From Heterodera schachtii (Eukaryota > Nematoda > Chromadorea > Rhabditida > Heteroderidae): a stretch of 64,000 nucleotides of DNA. Below, in pieces: positions 1 to 10,785 of this stretch (position 1 is the stretch's first letter; every line of letters begins with the position of its first letter). The notes under the pieces are model-generated. The model saw only the letters and a list, made by a program, of their open reading frames with translations, had not been told where the DNA came from and did not search any database. The stretch covers positions 394,582-458,581 of the forward strand of contig SIJG01000004.1 of NCBI GenBank assembly GCA_023374025.1, given 5' to 3'. The position numbers and the translations under genes are program-made.

Positions 1-479
1 CAATCATCACCAGCAAAATAGGGGTCAAAGCAGTGAAGAGTTCGTCTGATTATGTGTGTGAATGAATTTGTTGGCACTTGACAAATGGTCGATCATTTGG
101 AATTATTGCATGAAAATTGTTGCGTTTTGAATGTTTAAAAAGAAATCAATAGTATATCCGTGCTTGGAAAGCGAAACCCTGCATTAAGCCCATTAGAAGG
201 AGCGCAATTTGTGAATATCCCGGCTTTTTATAGCCATTTTTAAACGGATTTGATGCTCTAATTTTCTCTGATCAGAAATGCTCTCTCAATTTCATTTGTT
301 TATTTTTTTCGAATATAAATATGATTGTTTATAGGGTTTTAGGTAATCGTTTCAAACGACAAATTAAATATTAAATCAACATAATAAATTAAATCTCGAT
401 CGGCTTATGATTATCCAATTTTTTGCCAGACACACCGGCAAATTTGTAGAAAAAATTTAAAATTAAAAAAAAAAATAAC
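1..479. other. no recognisable gene
   Basis: This is AT-rich sequence with no convincing open frame, splice pattern or repeat. Nothing can be assigned here. Confidence 0.5.
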
Positions 480-1463
480 AAATTTAGGAAAATATCGGTC
501 ATATGGCCCGGAGCCCAAAATGGCCGAAATATATACCAATCGATAGCTCTCGGTCTGTAATGGAAAAATCCGAAAGAATTTTTTTGCGGCAACCAATCCC
601 TGAAGAGTTACAGACCCGGGACTGAAGTGGCCAAATGCCTTTGGGACTGAACCGTCCAATTACTTAAAACGCACGAATTGCGACAAAATAGATATCATTC
701 GATTCCTCTCGGCATATAACCCAAGAATCTGAAAGAATTTTTGGATAAAAACGAAATTGAAAAAAGTTATGGGTCTGGGTCATCAAAATCGTTAAAACTG
801 TTTTAAACCGGTCAGTCACAAAAAAAGGAAAAATCAATATAAAAGATTGAATTTAGCTTATTGCGCTAAAAAACCGCCGCACACTCGACTACGGCGGCCA
901 GTAGGTGGGGCGAGACTACGGGCTACGGAAGAAGTCCGCGCGTGATCCGCAGGCGGTTGACTGATTGGCGGAGGCCCTACGGGCCCCCTCAGTCAACCGC
1001 CTGTGGCGCTCGTCAGACGTCTTCCTCCGCCCTCCGTCTCGCCCCACTACTTGCTCCGTCTTCGCATGCTCCCTTTTGCGAAGTTCGAAAGCTGCAAGTG
1101 CTCTTAAGCGTTTTTGGCTCACTTAAATTGGTTTTTTTTTATCAGTCATTTTTTCGAGGTTTTGATGACCTATAACTTTTTTCATTTTTATTTTTATCCA
1201 AAAATTCTTTCAGATTCTTGGGTTATATGCCGAGAGGAATCGAATGATATCTATTTTGTCGCAATTCATGCGTTTTAAGTAATTGGACGGTTCAGTCCCA
1301 AAGGCACTTAGCCACTTCAGTCCCGGGTCTGTAACTCTTCAGGGATTGGTTGCCGCAAAAAAATTCTTTCGGATTCTACCATTACAGACCGAGAGCTATC
1401 GATTGATATATATTTCGGCCATTTTGGGCTCCGGGCCATATGACCGATATTTACCCAAATTTA
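480..1463. repeat. foldback (long inverted repeat) element with nested GC-rich hairpin
   Basis: The two ends are long imperfect reverse complements: about 480-790 matches about 1160-1463, for example the segments around the ATATCGGTCATATGG end at left and CCATATGACCGATAT at right. In the centre, 901-1050 holds a second, GC-rich inverted repeat (GTGGGGCGAGAC against GTCTCGCCCCAC, and GGCGGTTGACTGA against TCAGTCAACCGCC). Open frames in both arms simply mirror each other and are not genes. The flanks share a short AAATTT, which could be a target duplication but is too simple to be sure. No transposase is visible, so it is a non-autonomous foldback element of unknown superfamily. Confidence 0.8.
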
Positions 1464-1792
1464 TTCCCCAAAATAGAGCCAAATGTATTTATTTGTTTGA
1501 TTTCTGTTTCTCTGATCACACACTCCGACCGATCAGTTTTGTTCATCGATTCATTTTCTGAAAATTTAGCAGAAGGGCTCTCACAAAGCCTCAAAATTTT
1601 TTTCATTTAATCTGCGCTTCTGTGAGGCAATAAAAAAAATTTTCGAGAGATTTTTTTCCCATTGCCTCAATCAAGCTTGAGCAAAGTTATGGCCAAAAAT
1701 TTATTCCTCAAAATGGCGCCAAAAACAATGTTGATTTCTGTTTCTCTGATCATAAATTCCGATCACTTTTGTCCATTCTTTCTTTCGTTTCT

Positions 1793-1925
1793 TCAGTAGT
1801 TATTCTCCATTTCGCGCTGAATTTCTTCCTCGGTCAAAGCTTTGATTGATTTGCCCTTGAGGGAGACCACTTTTTTGCCAAAATCCATGGTAAATCCAAT
1901 TTTGTAACAGCAATCGGTTGCAACA
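1793..1925 (-). pseudogene. orphan terminal exon of unknown gene
   Basis: On the minus strand a good 3' splice site (TTTTTTACACAG) is followed by an open frame of 44 codons including the stop. It ends in a polar, charged segment (TEEEIQREMENNY). Codon usage is balanced and unlike the surrounding low-complexity DNA. No upstream partner exon could be joined, because the next sequence upstream on the minus strand is AT-rich and then transposon. It may be a captured or stranded last exon. I do not recognise the protein. Confidence 0.3.
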
Positions 1926-2194
1926 CTGTGTAAAAAACGCAATTTTATGTTTTCTTTTTTGAGAAAATTTGGTTTAAAAAATTGCTCAATGCCGTTTCGG
2001 CGCTGCCATTTCGGCGCCAGACCCTTTCACCAGACTAAAACAGTGAGAGAGGAGGAATTTTCGAGTGCTGCTCGAGAGTTGCGGTCTCAAGTCTTGGGGA
2101 AATTCTTTGGTCTTGAACAGCACTATGAAATTCGAACCCTTCCCCGCGCCGAGTGAAAATTTTTTCAAGAAAAATAGGTGGATTTTTTAAAATC

Positions 2195-2515
2195 GCCAAC
2201 CAGTTTTTGAACTATAACTTTTTTCATTGTTAACTAAATCTAACTTTCTTGGTATCATTCGAAAGCCCTTCACATGCTCTATTAGCCTGCAAAATTGCGA
2301 AAAATTTCGTTAAGGTTCAAAAAAGTTATGGCCAAAAAAGCTAAAAAACCTGGTTTCTGATGTACTTTTGGTCATAACTTTGTTCAAAATTAACGAAATT
2401 TTTTGGAATTTTGCGGGCTAATAGAGGATTCTTAGGGCTATCGAATGATACCAAGAAAGTTGGATTTGGTTGGCAATGAAAAAAGTTATAGTTCAAAAAC
2501 TAGGCTGGCGCGAAA
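2195..2515. repeat. small foldback repeat (GTTATGGCCAAAA family)
   Basis: The arms 2200-2270 and 2445-2515 are reverse complements, sharing the segment around CTTTCTTGGTATCATTCGAAAG and the text AACTATAACTTTTTTCATTG. The interior carries 'GCTAATAGAGGA' and 'AAAGTTATGGCCAAAA' motifs. The same organisation recurs near 30.7, 31.8, 49.0, 59.4 and 62.3 kb, so this is one member of a dispersed MITE-like family. No coding capacity is seen. Confidence 0.7.
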
Positions 2516-2739
2516 ACGACCTGGCCCGGACTATGCATGTCAATAATTTTTTGGAAATTAAAAAAGTTTTTCTTGGGGGGCGGGTAGGCTTGAATTTATA
2601 TAAATTGCTCAATTTCCTCTAATTACTGAGGAAAATAAAAATAGGTAGATTGTTGTTTAAACATACAGCATGTCGATCTTCTTCTGGCAATACCTTAAAA
2701 TTAATTTTTAAATAAATGTTTAAATAAAAGACAATACGC

Positions 2740-5025
2740 CAAACTTACATTCCCATGTATGTTTAATTTTTGTCCTTTTCTATATACATAACGTCCATTA
2801 TCCGGCCGTTTATAAAGTGGATAACATTTATTTCAGTCAATTCACGAAACTGTTTAGGAAATTTTTTATTACATTTTTTTCGCTTTGTTCCAACATAGTG
2901 ATTTTTCAGACATGGTCCGTGCATCATACATTTTGTTACAATTTCATAAAGTTCAGGTTCTATTTTTTCATCAGGAATTTCAGCAGATATAAATTTGTCG
3001 ATATCTTCGGTATTACGCCATTTATTTTTTGGGTGTAAAGTTATTAAGAAATGTAAATGTGGGAGTCCTCTCTTTTGGTATTCGATTACCCAACAATAAC
3101 CTATTACTTCTCCAAATATTTGTTTGTTAATAATCAAATCCAACAAATAGTTTTTCTTAATATTAAACACACGTGTTACTATGTCTGGCCTATCTGATGG
3201 AGTTTGACCTTTAAATAAACATTTTAAAATATCAGGGTCATTGGGATTACATGTAAAAGTGACAAATAAATCTGGTTTTCCTGTCTCGTTCACTATTGTC
3301 ATTGCATCCATAAAATGCTCATGCATATTTCTTGGTCCTCCAGTAAAAGAAGAAGGAAGAATAATTTTTTTTGAATTTCTGCACCTGTTTTTGACGCACG
3401 TTTTTTTAGAAAATCTTCCACATTTGTATAGTTACTGCTACATATTTCTGCTTGATGTGTTCTAATATACTCTAAACGATCCCATTCTATTTTTGCCGCT
3501 TGGTCTACCACCCATTGTTGAAAAAGTTTTTTTACATGAAAGTGAGGCATAAATTTTCCATTTTCTTTAATAAACAATAAAAATTTTGTATAATCGCAAA
3601 GTGTAATTTTTTTCCATTTAAGTCCTTCATTTCATAATTAAATCCTTCACTTGAAACTGGGTAAAGTAATGGATAACACATAGGTTCAACGCATTTATCC
3701 AAAGGATATATTTCCTTTAAATTTTTTTCACCCTTTGGGTAAACAACAATTTTGGCCGGCGGGATATCGTCATTTGCATCACAAACCATGATCGCACATA
3801 CTTCATTACTATGAGGCAAATTGTATCTTCTTTGATCATAATTCTCATTAAGGCTAAAAAGCAATTTTATCTCTGGCATTTCATTTCCTTCATTTTGACA
3901 TTTTTCTTTTTCATGCTCATAAACTGTTTTCATTAATTTATATGACTGTGCGAACTTGTTATTTTTTCTAATAAATTCATCAATATACTTCATAATATTT
4001 ACATCGCATCCTTCATTCATACCACATCGAATGTCTGTTGCTTCTTCAGAATCGATAAAATATAATTGCCCATTTGTTGGGGTTTCATGCCCATCAAGAG
4101 GAATTGCATTTGAATTAAATTTATGATATACTTGACCTTGTATTTTATAACATGGAGGTCCAGAAGTAGGAAATTTGAATTTAAAACAGCTTATTGAGGC
4201 ACATGCAAAAGCACTATTATATCGACGAATGTTTGTGATAAAATTTTTGTGATAAGGATGTTCTATATCAAAAAGAACCTTTAATTCATCAGGGTATTCG
4301 TTTATTTTTTCTTCAATGTTTGAAAGCTTACCATCTTTACAACAATTAAAATATTTCGTCTCATTATTTCTGGATTGCTCCGATGATTCTTCAGGAAAAT
4401 GTAGGGAATGACACTTTGGACAAATAGCTTTTAAGGGTCCCAAGTGGTAAAATTTTGCTTCATCATGAGATGCGGCCACACAAAATAAATTGTTTTTTTC
4501 TTTTTTTCGTTTCCTTGACTTTTCTACCTTTAAGCGATTTAGTTCTCTTTGATTTTCTAACTCTTTTTCATTCATATATATAAGTCTTAACGAATTTCTA
4601 ATTTTGTTGGCATTTCGTTCATCTTCGATTTCTTTTTCATTCATTTCGGTTCTTTTCAATGCAATTCTTTTTCTATTCATTTCATACTCTTTTTCTATTT
4701 CGTTAATTTCCAACATTCTCCTTTGTTTTGATTTCCTTTCACTACCATACGATTTATTTTTGATACTTCGTTGATTATAAGAAATGTCAGAAAAATCACT
4801 GATTTCATCGAGGTTTATAATCAAATCTTTATCAATTTTGTCAATCCTTGAAAAATAGGTTTCATTCCGCTTTTTTCCGGAGCTTCGAACCGGTTCAACA
4901 GCTTTTATCGGGAGCGTACAACCCGTCTGACCGCTTTTATCGGGAGCTTGCAACCCGTCATTTTCTCGGAGAGAGGAAGAAGAACACGGAATATTAGAAA
5001 GAAAATTTTGTTTAGTACGAACCAT
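2740..5025 (-). pseudogene. Helitron Rep-domain protein, frameshifted and truncated (copy 1)
   Basis: Three overlapping frames together make a Helitron replication initiator N-terminal half. The first (5025-3532) has a charged coiled-coil region and cysteine pairs (CPKC, CC) typical of the zinc-finger part. The second (3577-3299) continues it. The third (3326-2763) carries 'LFVTFTCNPNDPDI' and the HUH metal-binding motif inside 'KRGLPHLHFLI'. Near 2815 a further shift moves the frame again, and homology stops near 2740, before the tyrosine motif and the whole helicase. At least three frameshifts and the 3' truncation mean it is dead. The start is the ATG at 5025, only 40 bases from the BEL-type LTR at 5065. 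Rolling-circle Rep function is family knowledge. Confidence 0.88.
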
Positions 5026-5060
5026 TAAATGCTAACAAATAAAAAAATTAAACAATGAAC

Positions 5061-5064
5061 ACGC
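5061..5064. repeat. target-site duplication ACGC, left
   Basis: ACGC directly abuts the outer end of the left LTR; the same four bases follow the right LTR at 8683-8686. This marks a clean retroviral-type integration. Confidence 0.7.
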
Positions 5065-6074
5065 TGTGGAAGAGTATCCACAAAATTCGCACAAGGTAGT
5101 GCCACGGGGTCCGGTCAGGGGTCAGTCGGGCTCGGTCAGGTGGGTCGGGGCAATTGGTCGAACACACAATTCACACACAATTAAATAATGCTTTATTGTT
5201 CCCTCTCAAACTTGGGTAATTAAACCACATATTTAAATGTGAACAATAAAAAAATAAAATGAAAGGTGCCAGCACCGGGGAGGGGAACAAATGATCACAA
5301 TTAATGGACAAAAGGTCATCACAGAAATTGGGATTGATCACAGAAAGAGGGGCCGTCACCGGGGAGACAATCACAAAAATGCGGGATTACCGGGACAATC
5401 CAAGAGGGACAAATGTTGGGGCCAGGAGAAGTGCCAAAATGTGGACAGAGAAAAAGGGACCAGGAAAAGAAATGGTCAGATGAATTGGGCCAGACCAAGG
5501 GACAGACAGAGCCAAAGTGATAGACAATTGAGCAGACAGAGCCAATGGGGGTGGTCAGATGAATGAATTTGGTTGGCAATGGTCAGTTGGGGCCAAATGG
5601 TGAGGGGCACAATGATTGGAGGAGGGCAGGTGCTGAACGCAGGCAGGAATGCCTTGGGAATGCTGAGTTTGTGATTGGAGTGATATTTGTGGCCCTATTT
5701 ATATCGGAAAATTGGCTGGGGGTGCGGTGGAACGGTTTACAAAACTTGATGGGTCAGGGAGGAAAATTGGGCCATTTGGGGCAAAATTACTAACAAACAA
5801 CTGATGAAATTGGACAAAAAGTGGGATGGGCCATTGAAGTGTTCTTTGCTGCCCCCTATTCTACGGTAAAAAACTATTAATTTGGGCGGAAAACATTTTA
5901 CGTTGCGGGAGAGGGGGGAAATTGGGGCAAAAAACAAATGAACAAATGCGCGAGCGGGGGGAATTTGGGTGGAACGAGTGGAAATGCAAAATGATCATCA
6001 ACCCCGATCAATTCCCACTTCTTCCCTCACTGCTGAACAATTTGGTCAGCAGTCGGAACCGTAAAGTTCCGACA
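5065..6074 (-). repeat. BEL/Pao-type LTR A (3' LTR, full-length 1010 bp)
   Basis: On the minus strand it begins TGTCGGAAC and ends CTCTTCCACA, the usual TG...CA. It matches LTR B and LTR C along its whole length, but retains about 210 bp (roughly 5610-5825) that both others lack. That gap lies between short ACAA-type repeats, so B and C share a derived deletion. Confidence 0.88.
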
Positions 6075-6164
6075 CTCCCGAGCGAGGACACATGACATTC
6101 GTCATTCTGTGTGGGCCCATCTGTGTGCGTAGTCGCTCTTCTGTTGGTGTGGCCCGTTCTCTCA

Positions 6165-6320
6165 TCTCGGTCGTGGTTGGCTCATCTTTGCTGGGCGCGG
6201 TTGGCTCATCTTTGCTGGGCGCGGTTGGCTCATCTTTGCTGGGCGCGGTTGGCTTGTCTTTGCTTGGCGCGGTTGGCTCATCTTTGCTGGCGCGGTTGGC
6301 TCATCTTTGCTGGGTGTGGT
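6165..6320. repeat. 24-bp tandem repeat in LTR element interior
   Basis: Five to six units of GGCTCATCTTTGCTGGGCGC followed by GGTT run in tandem with a few changes. All frames are open through the repeat, which explains overlapping Leu/Ala-rich frames here; these are not genes. Confidence 0.75.
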
Positions 6321-6492
6321 TGGCTCCATTGTTGCTCGTTCTTGCGTTGCTTAGTTGGCTATCCTCTGACTTCGCTTGAGTCATCTGTTGCGTTGCGTGC
6401 TTTGCTGTCTGTGTCGTCGTTTGACTCATTGATTGCTCCTCGGTGTGGATGGTTGTCTCTTCTGTGTGACAGCTTGCTGTTCTGGGTTGATT

Positions 6493-6798
6493 CTACTCGA
6501 TTTGATTGTCTGCTTGTTGGTGATCTGCGTTCCTGTTATGCTTTGTCTTCAATCCGCTTGCTGGTTGTGAGCATGTTGTGTCGGATCTCTTCCTTTTGAA
6601 TGGTTCATGCTCTGCCGCTGCTGCCTTCTTTTGTGTTGTTCTCTTTTTGCCAGTGGCATGCTGTATTTGGGTGCGGCTGTGAAGTTTCCTTGCTCCAGGG
6701 CATTCGCTAGCCCGATGATTTGATTTCAAGCACTTGAAGCACAGTCCTTTATCCTGGATAAAGGCTGACCGTTGCTGAACGGTACTGGGTTTCGGCAT
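6493..6798 (-). pseudogene. gag zinc-knuckle fragment of BEL-like element
   Basis: An open frame of about 100 codons contains CFKCLKSNHRASEC, a CCHC zinc knuckle of the BEL/Pao gag type, followed by a basic Lys/Arg-rich stretch. It resembles but is not identical to the knuckle of the 10.8-13.1 kb gag (CFKCLRANHHASNC). It lacks the upstream gag domain and any protease. A second short frame at 6910-7104 may be part of the same decayed gag. Confidence 0.6.
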
Positions 6799-7079
6799 TC
6801 CTCGCTTCAGTGAGTGCCATTGCAGAAGATGCAGGGTGAAGGCGGATTCCTCGGTCCTGCTTTGCTATGCCATTCCGGATTGGCACGTTTTAAGGCGCTT
6901 GATTTGGCCTTAATCCCCTATGTTGGGACTTTCGCTGTTGCGGGCTTGGTTCACTTGCTGTTGAACTTCCTCAATCGTTAAGGAAATGAATGTCGATTCC
7001 GATTGGCGGGAGTCGAATTGTTCTTCCGGAAAGTTGCTGTCAGATTGCGTGCTCGATATGCTTTTGCTTGAATTGGTGG

Positions 7080-7346
7080 CGTAGTTTAACGCCTTTCGGA
7101 CCAATTGTCGTTTTTGTTGGCCATCGATTGCTTCGCTAGTTTAACGTCATTTCGGACAATTGTTGTTTGTATTGGTCGATGCTTCGCTAGTTTAACGTCA
7201 TTTCTGACATTTGTTGGATGGTTCGCTAGTTTAATGTCATTGCGGACGTTTGATGTTGCTTCCCTAGTTTAACGTCTTTGCGGACATTTGTTGGTTGCTC
7301 CGATAGTTTAACGTCATTGCGGACATTGATGCTTTGCTTCACTAGT
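7080..7346. repeat. about 45-bp degenerate tandem repeat
   Basis: Six units built around TTCGCTAGTTTAACGTCATT and GCGGACATTTGTTG occur in tandem inside the non-autonomous element, directly before the point where it rejoins the sequence shared with the 13-kb copy. Confidence 0.7.
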
Positions 7347-7881
7347 TGTGATGCCTTTCTGGATCAGGCTTGCCATTGTGGGTTGTTTGCCGTGGGGTTT
7401 GCGCTGTTCAGTTGTTCTGCTGCTGCTGTTCAGTTTGCGTTTCGCTGCGCTTTGTTGGCAACTGCTTTTCGTTCGAGCAGTTTGTCGTTGTCGGCCGTTT
7501 GACTTGTCTGCGCCGACGAAGTACTGCTGCCACCGAGAGCAAGCAGTACTTTGTCACTGGGGACACGGAGGTCGCCCAGTAACTGAACAACTACCGGCAC
7601 GGAGACCAGGCAGTTATTCCTAGACCTACGCTTACAACCCCCAAAGTCAAATTACAGTTGGCACGGAGACCGAACTGTAATTGGTCGAGTCACTGTTGGC
7701 ACGGAGACCGAACAGTGCCCAACAAAGCCCAAATTTTGCTTCCCCCCTTCCCTTTCTATGTGTCTAAGTCCGGCCACGAAGAGCACGAACTTATCCACTT
7801 TCCGAATGCTTCCCACCCCCCTGTGTCACCGGTTGCTGTTGCTGTTGCTGGCGGACGAAAGATCCACCCAGGAGCGCCACT

Positions 7882-8682
7882 TGTGGAAGAGTATCCACAA
7901 AATTTGCACAAGGTAGTGCCACGGGGTCCGGTCAGGGGTCAGTCGGGCTCGGTCGGTGGGTCGGGGCAATTGGTCGAACACACAATTCACACACAATTAA
8001 ATAATGCTTTATTGTTCCCTCTCAAACTTGGGTAATTAAACCACATATTTAAATGTGAACAATAAAAAAATAAAATGAAAGGTGCCATCACCGGGGAGGG
8101 GAACAAATGATCACAATTAATGGACAAAAGGTCATCACAGAAATTGGGATTGATCACAGAAAGAGGGGCCGTCACCGGGGAGACAATCACAAAAATGCGG
8201 GATTACCGGGACAATCCAAGAGGGGCAAATGTTGGGGCCAGGAGAAGTGCCAAAATGTGGACAGAGAAAAAGGGACCAGGAAAAGAAATGGTCAGATGAA
8301 TTGGGCCAGACCAAGGGACAGACAGAGCCAAAGTGATAGACAATTGAGCAGACAGAGCCAATGGGGGTGGTCAGATGAATGAATTTGGTTGGCAATGGTC
8401 AGTTGGGGCCAAATGGTGAGGGGCACAAGTGGGATGGGCCATTGAAGTGTTCTTTGCTGCCCCCTATTCTACGGTAAAAAACTATTAATTTGGGCGGAAA
8501 ACATTTTACGTTGCGGGAGAGGGGGGAAATTGGGGCAAAAAACAAATGAACAAATGCGCGAGCGGGGGGAATTTGGGTGGAACGAGTGGAAATGCAAAAT
8601 GATCATCAACCCCGATCAATTCCCACTTCTTCCCTCACTGCTGAACAATTTGGTCAGCAGTCGGAACCGTAAAGTTCCGACA
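7882..8682 (-). repeat. BEL/Pao-type LTR B (5' LTR, 801 bp)
   Basis: This is the same LTR as A, with the shared internal deletion near 8428. Its right flank begins ACGC, the target duplication. It has 18 bp near 8010 that LTR C lacks. Confidence 0.88.
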
Positions 8683-9838
8683 ACGCAACAAAATAAGCAA
8701 TAAAAAAATAATGCTGCCAGTATTAGCACATAAAAACAACGAATAACTGTATTAAACAACAAAAAATAACAAAAAGAAATAAAGTTATAAAACATTAAAA
8801 CCACAAACAAAAAAATCAAAACATCATTTTTTGTAACAAATCGATAAAACTTTTATGAATAAGGCTGATGAAAAAATAAATATAAACGACAACAAAAAAT
8901 CGCTGTGAATTTCGAAAAAAGCTAAATGTTATATTTAAAACCGTTTTAGATATCATTTTTTAACTAAAAAAACATGAATGCAAAACCCAAATTTAAAATT
9001 CACACAATATTTTTCGTGTGATTTCTAAAGGTCAAACCTTGTTGATAATTGGTACCCAAGTGCAGTTCGCTTTGGGCAATTTTTAATGGTTTTAATGCCC
9101 ACTAAATAAAAATAAAGTTTTAAAAAACAACGGTATCAATGATACAATAAATAATTTAATATTTTAAAAATAATCTCGGGTTACTATTAACGCTAAAAAT
9201 CTGGATAACAAATTTTAAAGTTAATGTAACAATTTTTGAGTGGAACAACGAAGATTTGTTTTTGCTTCTAATAAAACCTTTGAAAACATTTATTGAAACT
9301 CAACATAGTCTAAAAACATTAAAAAATTAAAATATTAGCGACAAAGAGATATAACAACAAAATATTTAAAAAGATAAAACAATAAAAATATTTAAAAAAA
9401 TAATAATTAAGAGAATGAAATCGGTACAAAATTCCAAATATTAAAAGATTTAAAAAGTATGAAATAAAGAAATTATTTCATTAACAAAATTAAATTAGGT
9501 AAATTCGCGAAATTACCTTTTGGCTCCTTTTTGTAAACTTCTTTTTTGTGTTTTGAGACTTTCTTGACTTGACTTCCTTTTTTAAGATAAATTTGAATTT
9601 AGATTTAAAAAAATTTTTCGGCTGAACTTTCTACAATTATCAGAAGAAACACGTGGAATTAAGAATAACGACATTTTCTCCACATTATTTTGGGGAAATT
9701 ATTTTTAAAACTGTTACTCGATAACATTTAAAAATTGTGTTTTTACTTTTTGTTACATAAACAATTTTTTCAGTGTTTTTGTATATCTCTAATTTTGTTC
9801 GTTTTTGGTGTTTTTCGTTACTTAGATTCATAGATTTA
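8683..9838. other. AT-rich Helitron 5' flank joined to the 3' tail of the next Helitron
   Basis: 8687-9510 is the upstream region of the Helitron whose protein starts at 5025, displaced by the LTR insertion; it recurs at 14389-15216. At 9511-9513 it is joined directly to the segment that in copy 2 lies at 15875 onward, so about 656 bp including the 3' hairpin are missing here. No gene is seen; the short frame at 8616-8819 is not supported. Confidence 0.6.
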
Positions 9839-10785
9839 CTAATGATTAATTATTTCTTCCCATACAATATTTTTTATAAGGTTTGAATTATCATGATTTT
9901 TAATTTTAATGCCACTCCATGATTTAGCTCGTGAAAGAGCAACATATGTTTGGCCATGCGAAAACGGTGGTTCAGAATAATCCAAACCTATTTTTGAGAA
10001 AGTATGAGATTGGCTTTTATTAATTGTAAAAGCAAATGCTGGTCTAAGCGGAAACTGATGCCTTCGTAACAAAAAAGGAATTTTTTTTTCTTCAATAAGT
10101 GTTATTCTTGGAATTAAGGTTTTTTCTCCAATTCGATCACCACTTTTAATTAAACAATTTATTACATGTTTTCCCATTTCTAAAACCTGTAATCTTGTTC
10201 CGTTACATATCCCTCTTTTACATTTAAATTACGAAGCAACATAACCATTGAATTCTTTTTAATTTCTATTTTATAATTGGGAAGGCTTTGACATTTTAAT
10301 GAATTCAAAATCTCAGGTGTAACCGGTAAATTATTTGATTCAGTTTCATCGATAGATAAATATGTTTGAATATCTCCATCTAATAAATTCATTATTTCTT
10401 CGTTATACTGATCAACAACAGAATTAAATGGAGATAAAATTGCCCTTTCACTAAACTCACAATGTTTATTTTGATTAATAATGTCCCCAAATATTTCATT
10501 TACTAAATCACCATCACAAATACACGAAGTTGGCACAGTTATATAACCATTTTTTATTGAATTACCATTTCCTATTTTAATTAGCTCTTCTGCAAATTCT
10601 TTTTCGTTTGGATCAGTTCTCATATTTTTAGTTAACTTTAAAATTTTAAAATATTTCCAGAGTTTTGATTTTTTAATAATGAGATCAGCGATTTCTGATC
10701 TTGTGGCAAATTCTTTTATAGGTAAACATTGACGAAATCTCCACTCAATATCATTGTCTTACCACCAAAAGGAAGATTATTTCCC
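9839..10785 (-). pseudogene. Helitron helicase C-terminal part (copy 2 of array, truncated)
   Basis: The frames at 10785-10716, 10623-10180 and 10177-9839 are consecutive pieces of a PIF1-like Helitron helicase. They carry 'LPFGGKTMILSGDF' (motif II region), 'MVMLLRNLNV', 'HQFPLRPAFAFTINKSQS' and 'HGQTYVALSRAKSW' (motifs V and VI). The frame is broken near 10740 (a lost base after GGAGATTT) and again near 10200. The intact version of the second site is seen in the copy at 20.2 kb. The 5' part ends abruptly at 10785, where BEL gag-protease sequence begins. Helicase function is family knowledge; this copy cannot make it. Confidence 0.88.

Larger units (their letters stand above)
5065..8682 (-). 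mobile_element. complete non-autonomous BEL/Pao-like LTR retrotransposon
   Basis: Two LTRs (5065-6074 and 7882-8682), read on the minus strand, enclose only 1.8 kb. A primer-binding-like TGGCGCTCCTGG follows the 5' LTR (B). The leader and first ten gag codons (MASLIQKGIT, ATG near 7370) are near-identical to the larger copy at 13 kb; similarity ends abruptly at 7347. The rest of the interior is unrelated tandem repeats plus a short zinc-knuckle peptide. There is no reverse transcriptase or integrase. The 4-bp duplication ACGC flanks it. It landed just upstream of the start codon of the Helitron protein at 5025, so the sequence beyond 8686 is that Helitron's original 5' flank. Confidence 0.85.
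7347..10785. repeat. tandem duplication, copy 1
   Basis: This block matches 13071-17147 almost base for base: LTR leader, LTR, Helitron 5' flank, Helitron helicase part. Copy 1 differs mainly by lacking the counterpart of 15219-15874 and by having 18 bp that LTR C lost. Both copies share the same inactivating single-base changes in the helicase, so the duplication is younger than the decay. Confidence 0.85.

Noticed and set aside
5291..5566. Basic, Gln/Arg-rich frame in LTR, repeated at 8107 and 13813
   Set aside because: It lies wholly within the LTR. Conservation follows from LTR identity, and no family or start context supports it.
6092..6599. Leu/Ala/Ser-rich plus-strand frames
   Set aside because: They are read through 24-bp tandem repeats in a retroelement interior; all frames are open because of the repeat.
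7278..8035. Plus-strand frames with Cys/Val/Leu-rich text, repeated at 12979-13741
   Set aside because: They are antisense to the BEL leader and gag start and occur twice only because of the duplication.
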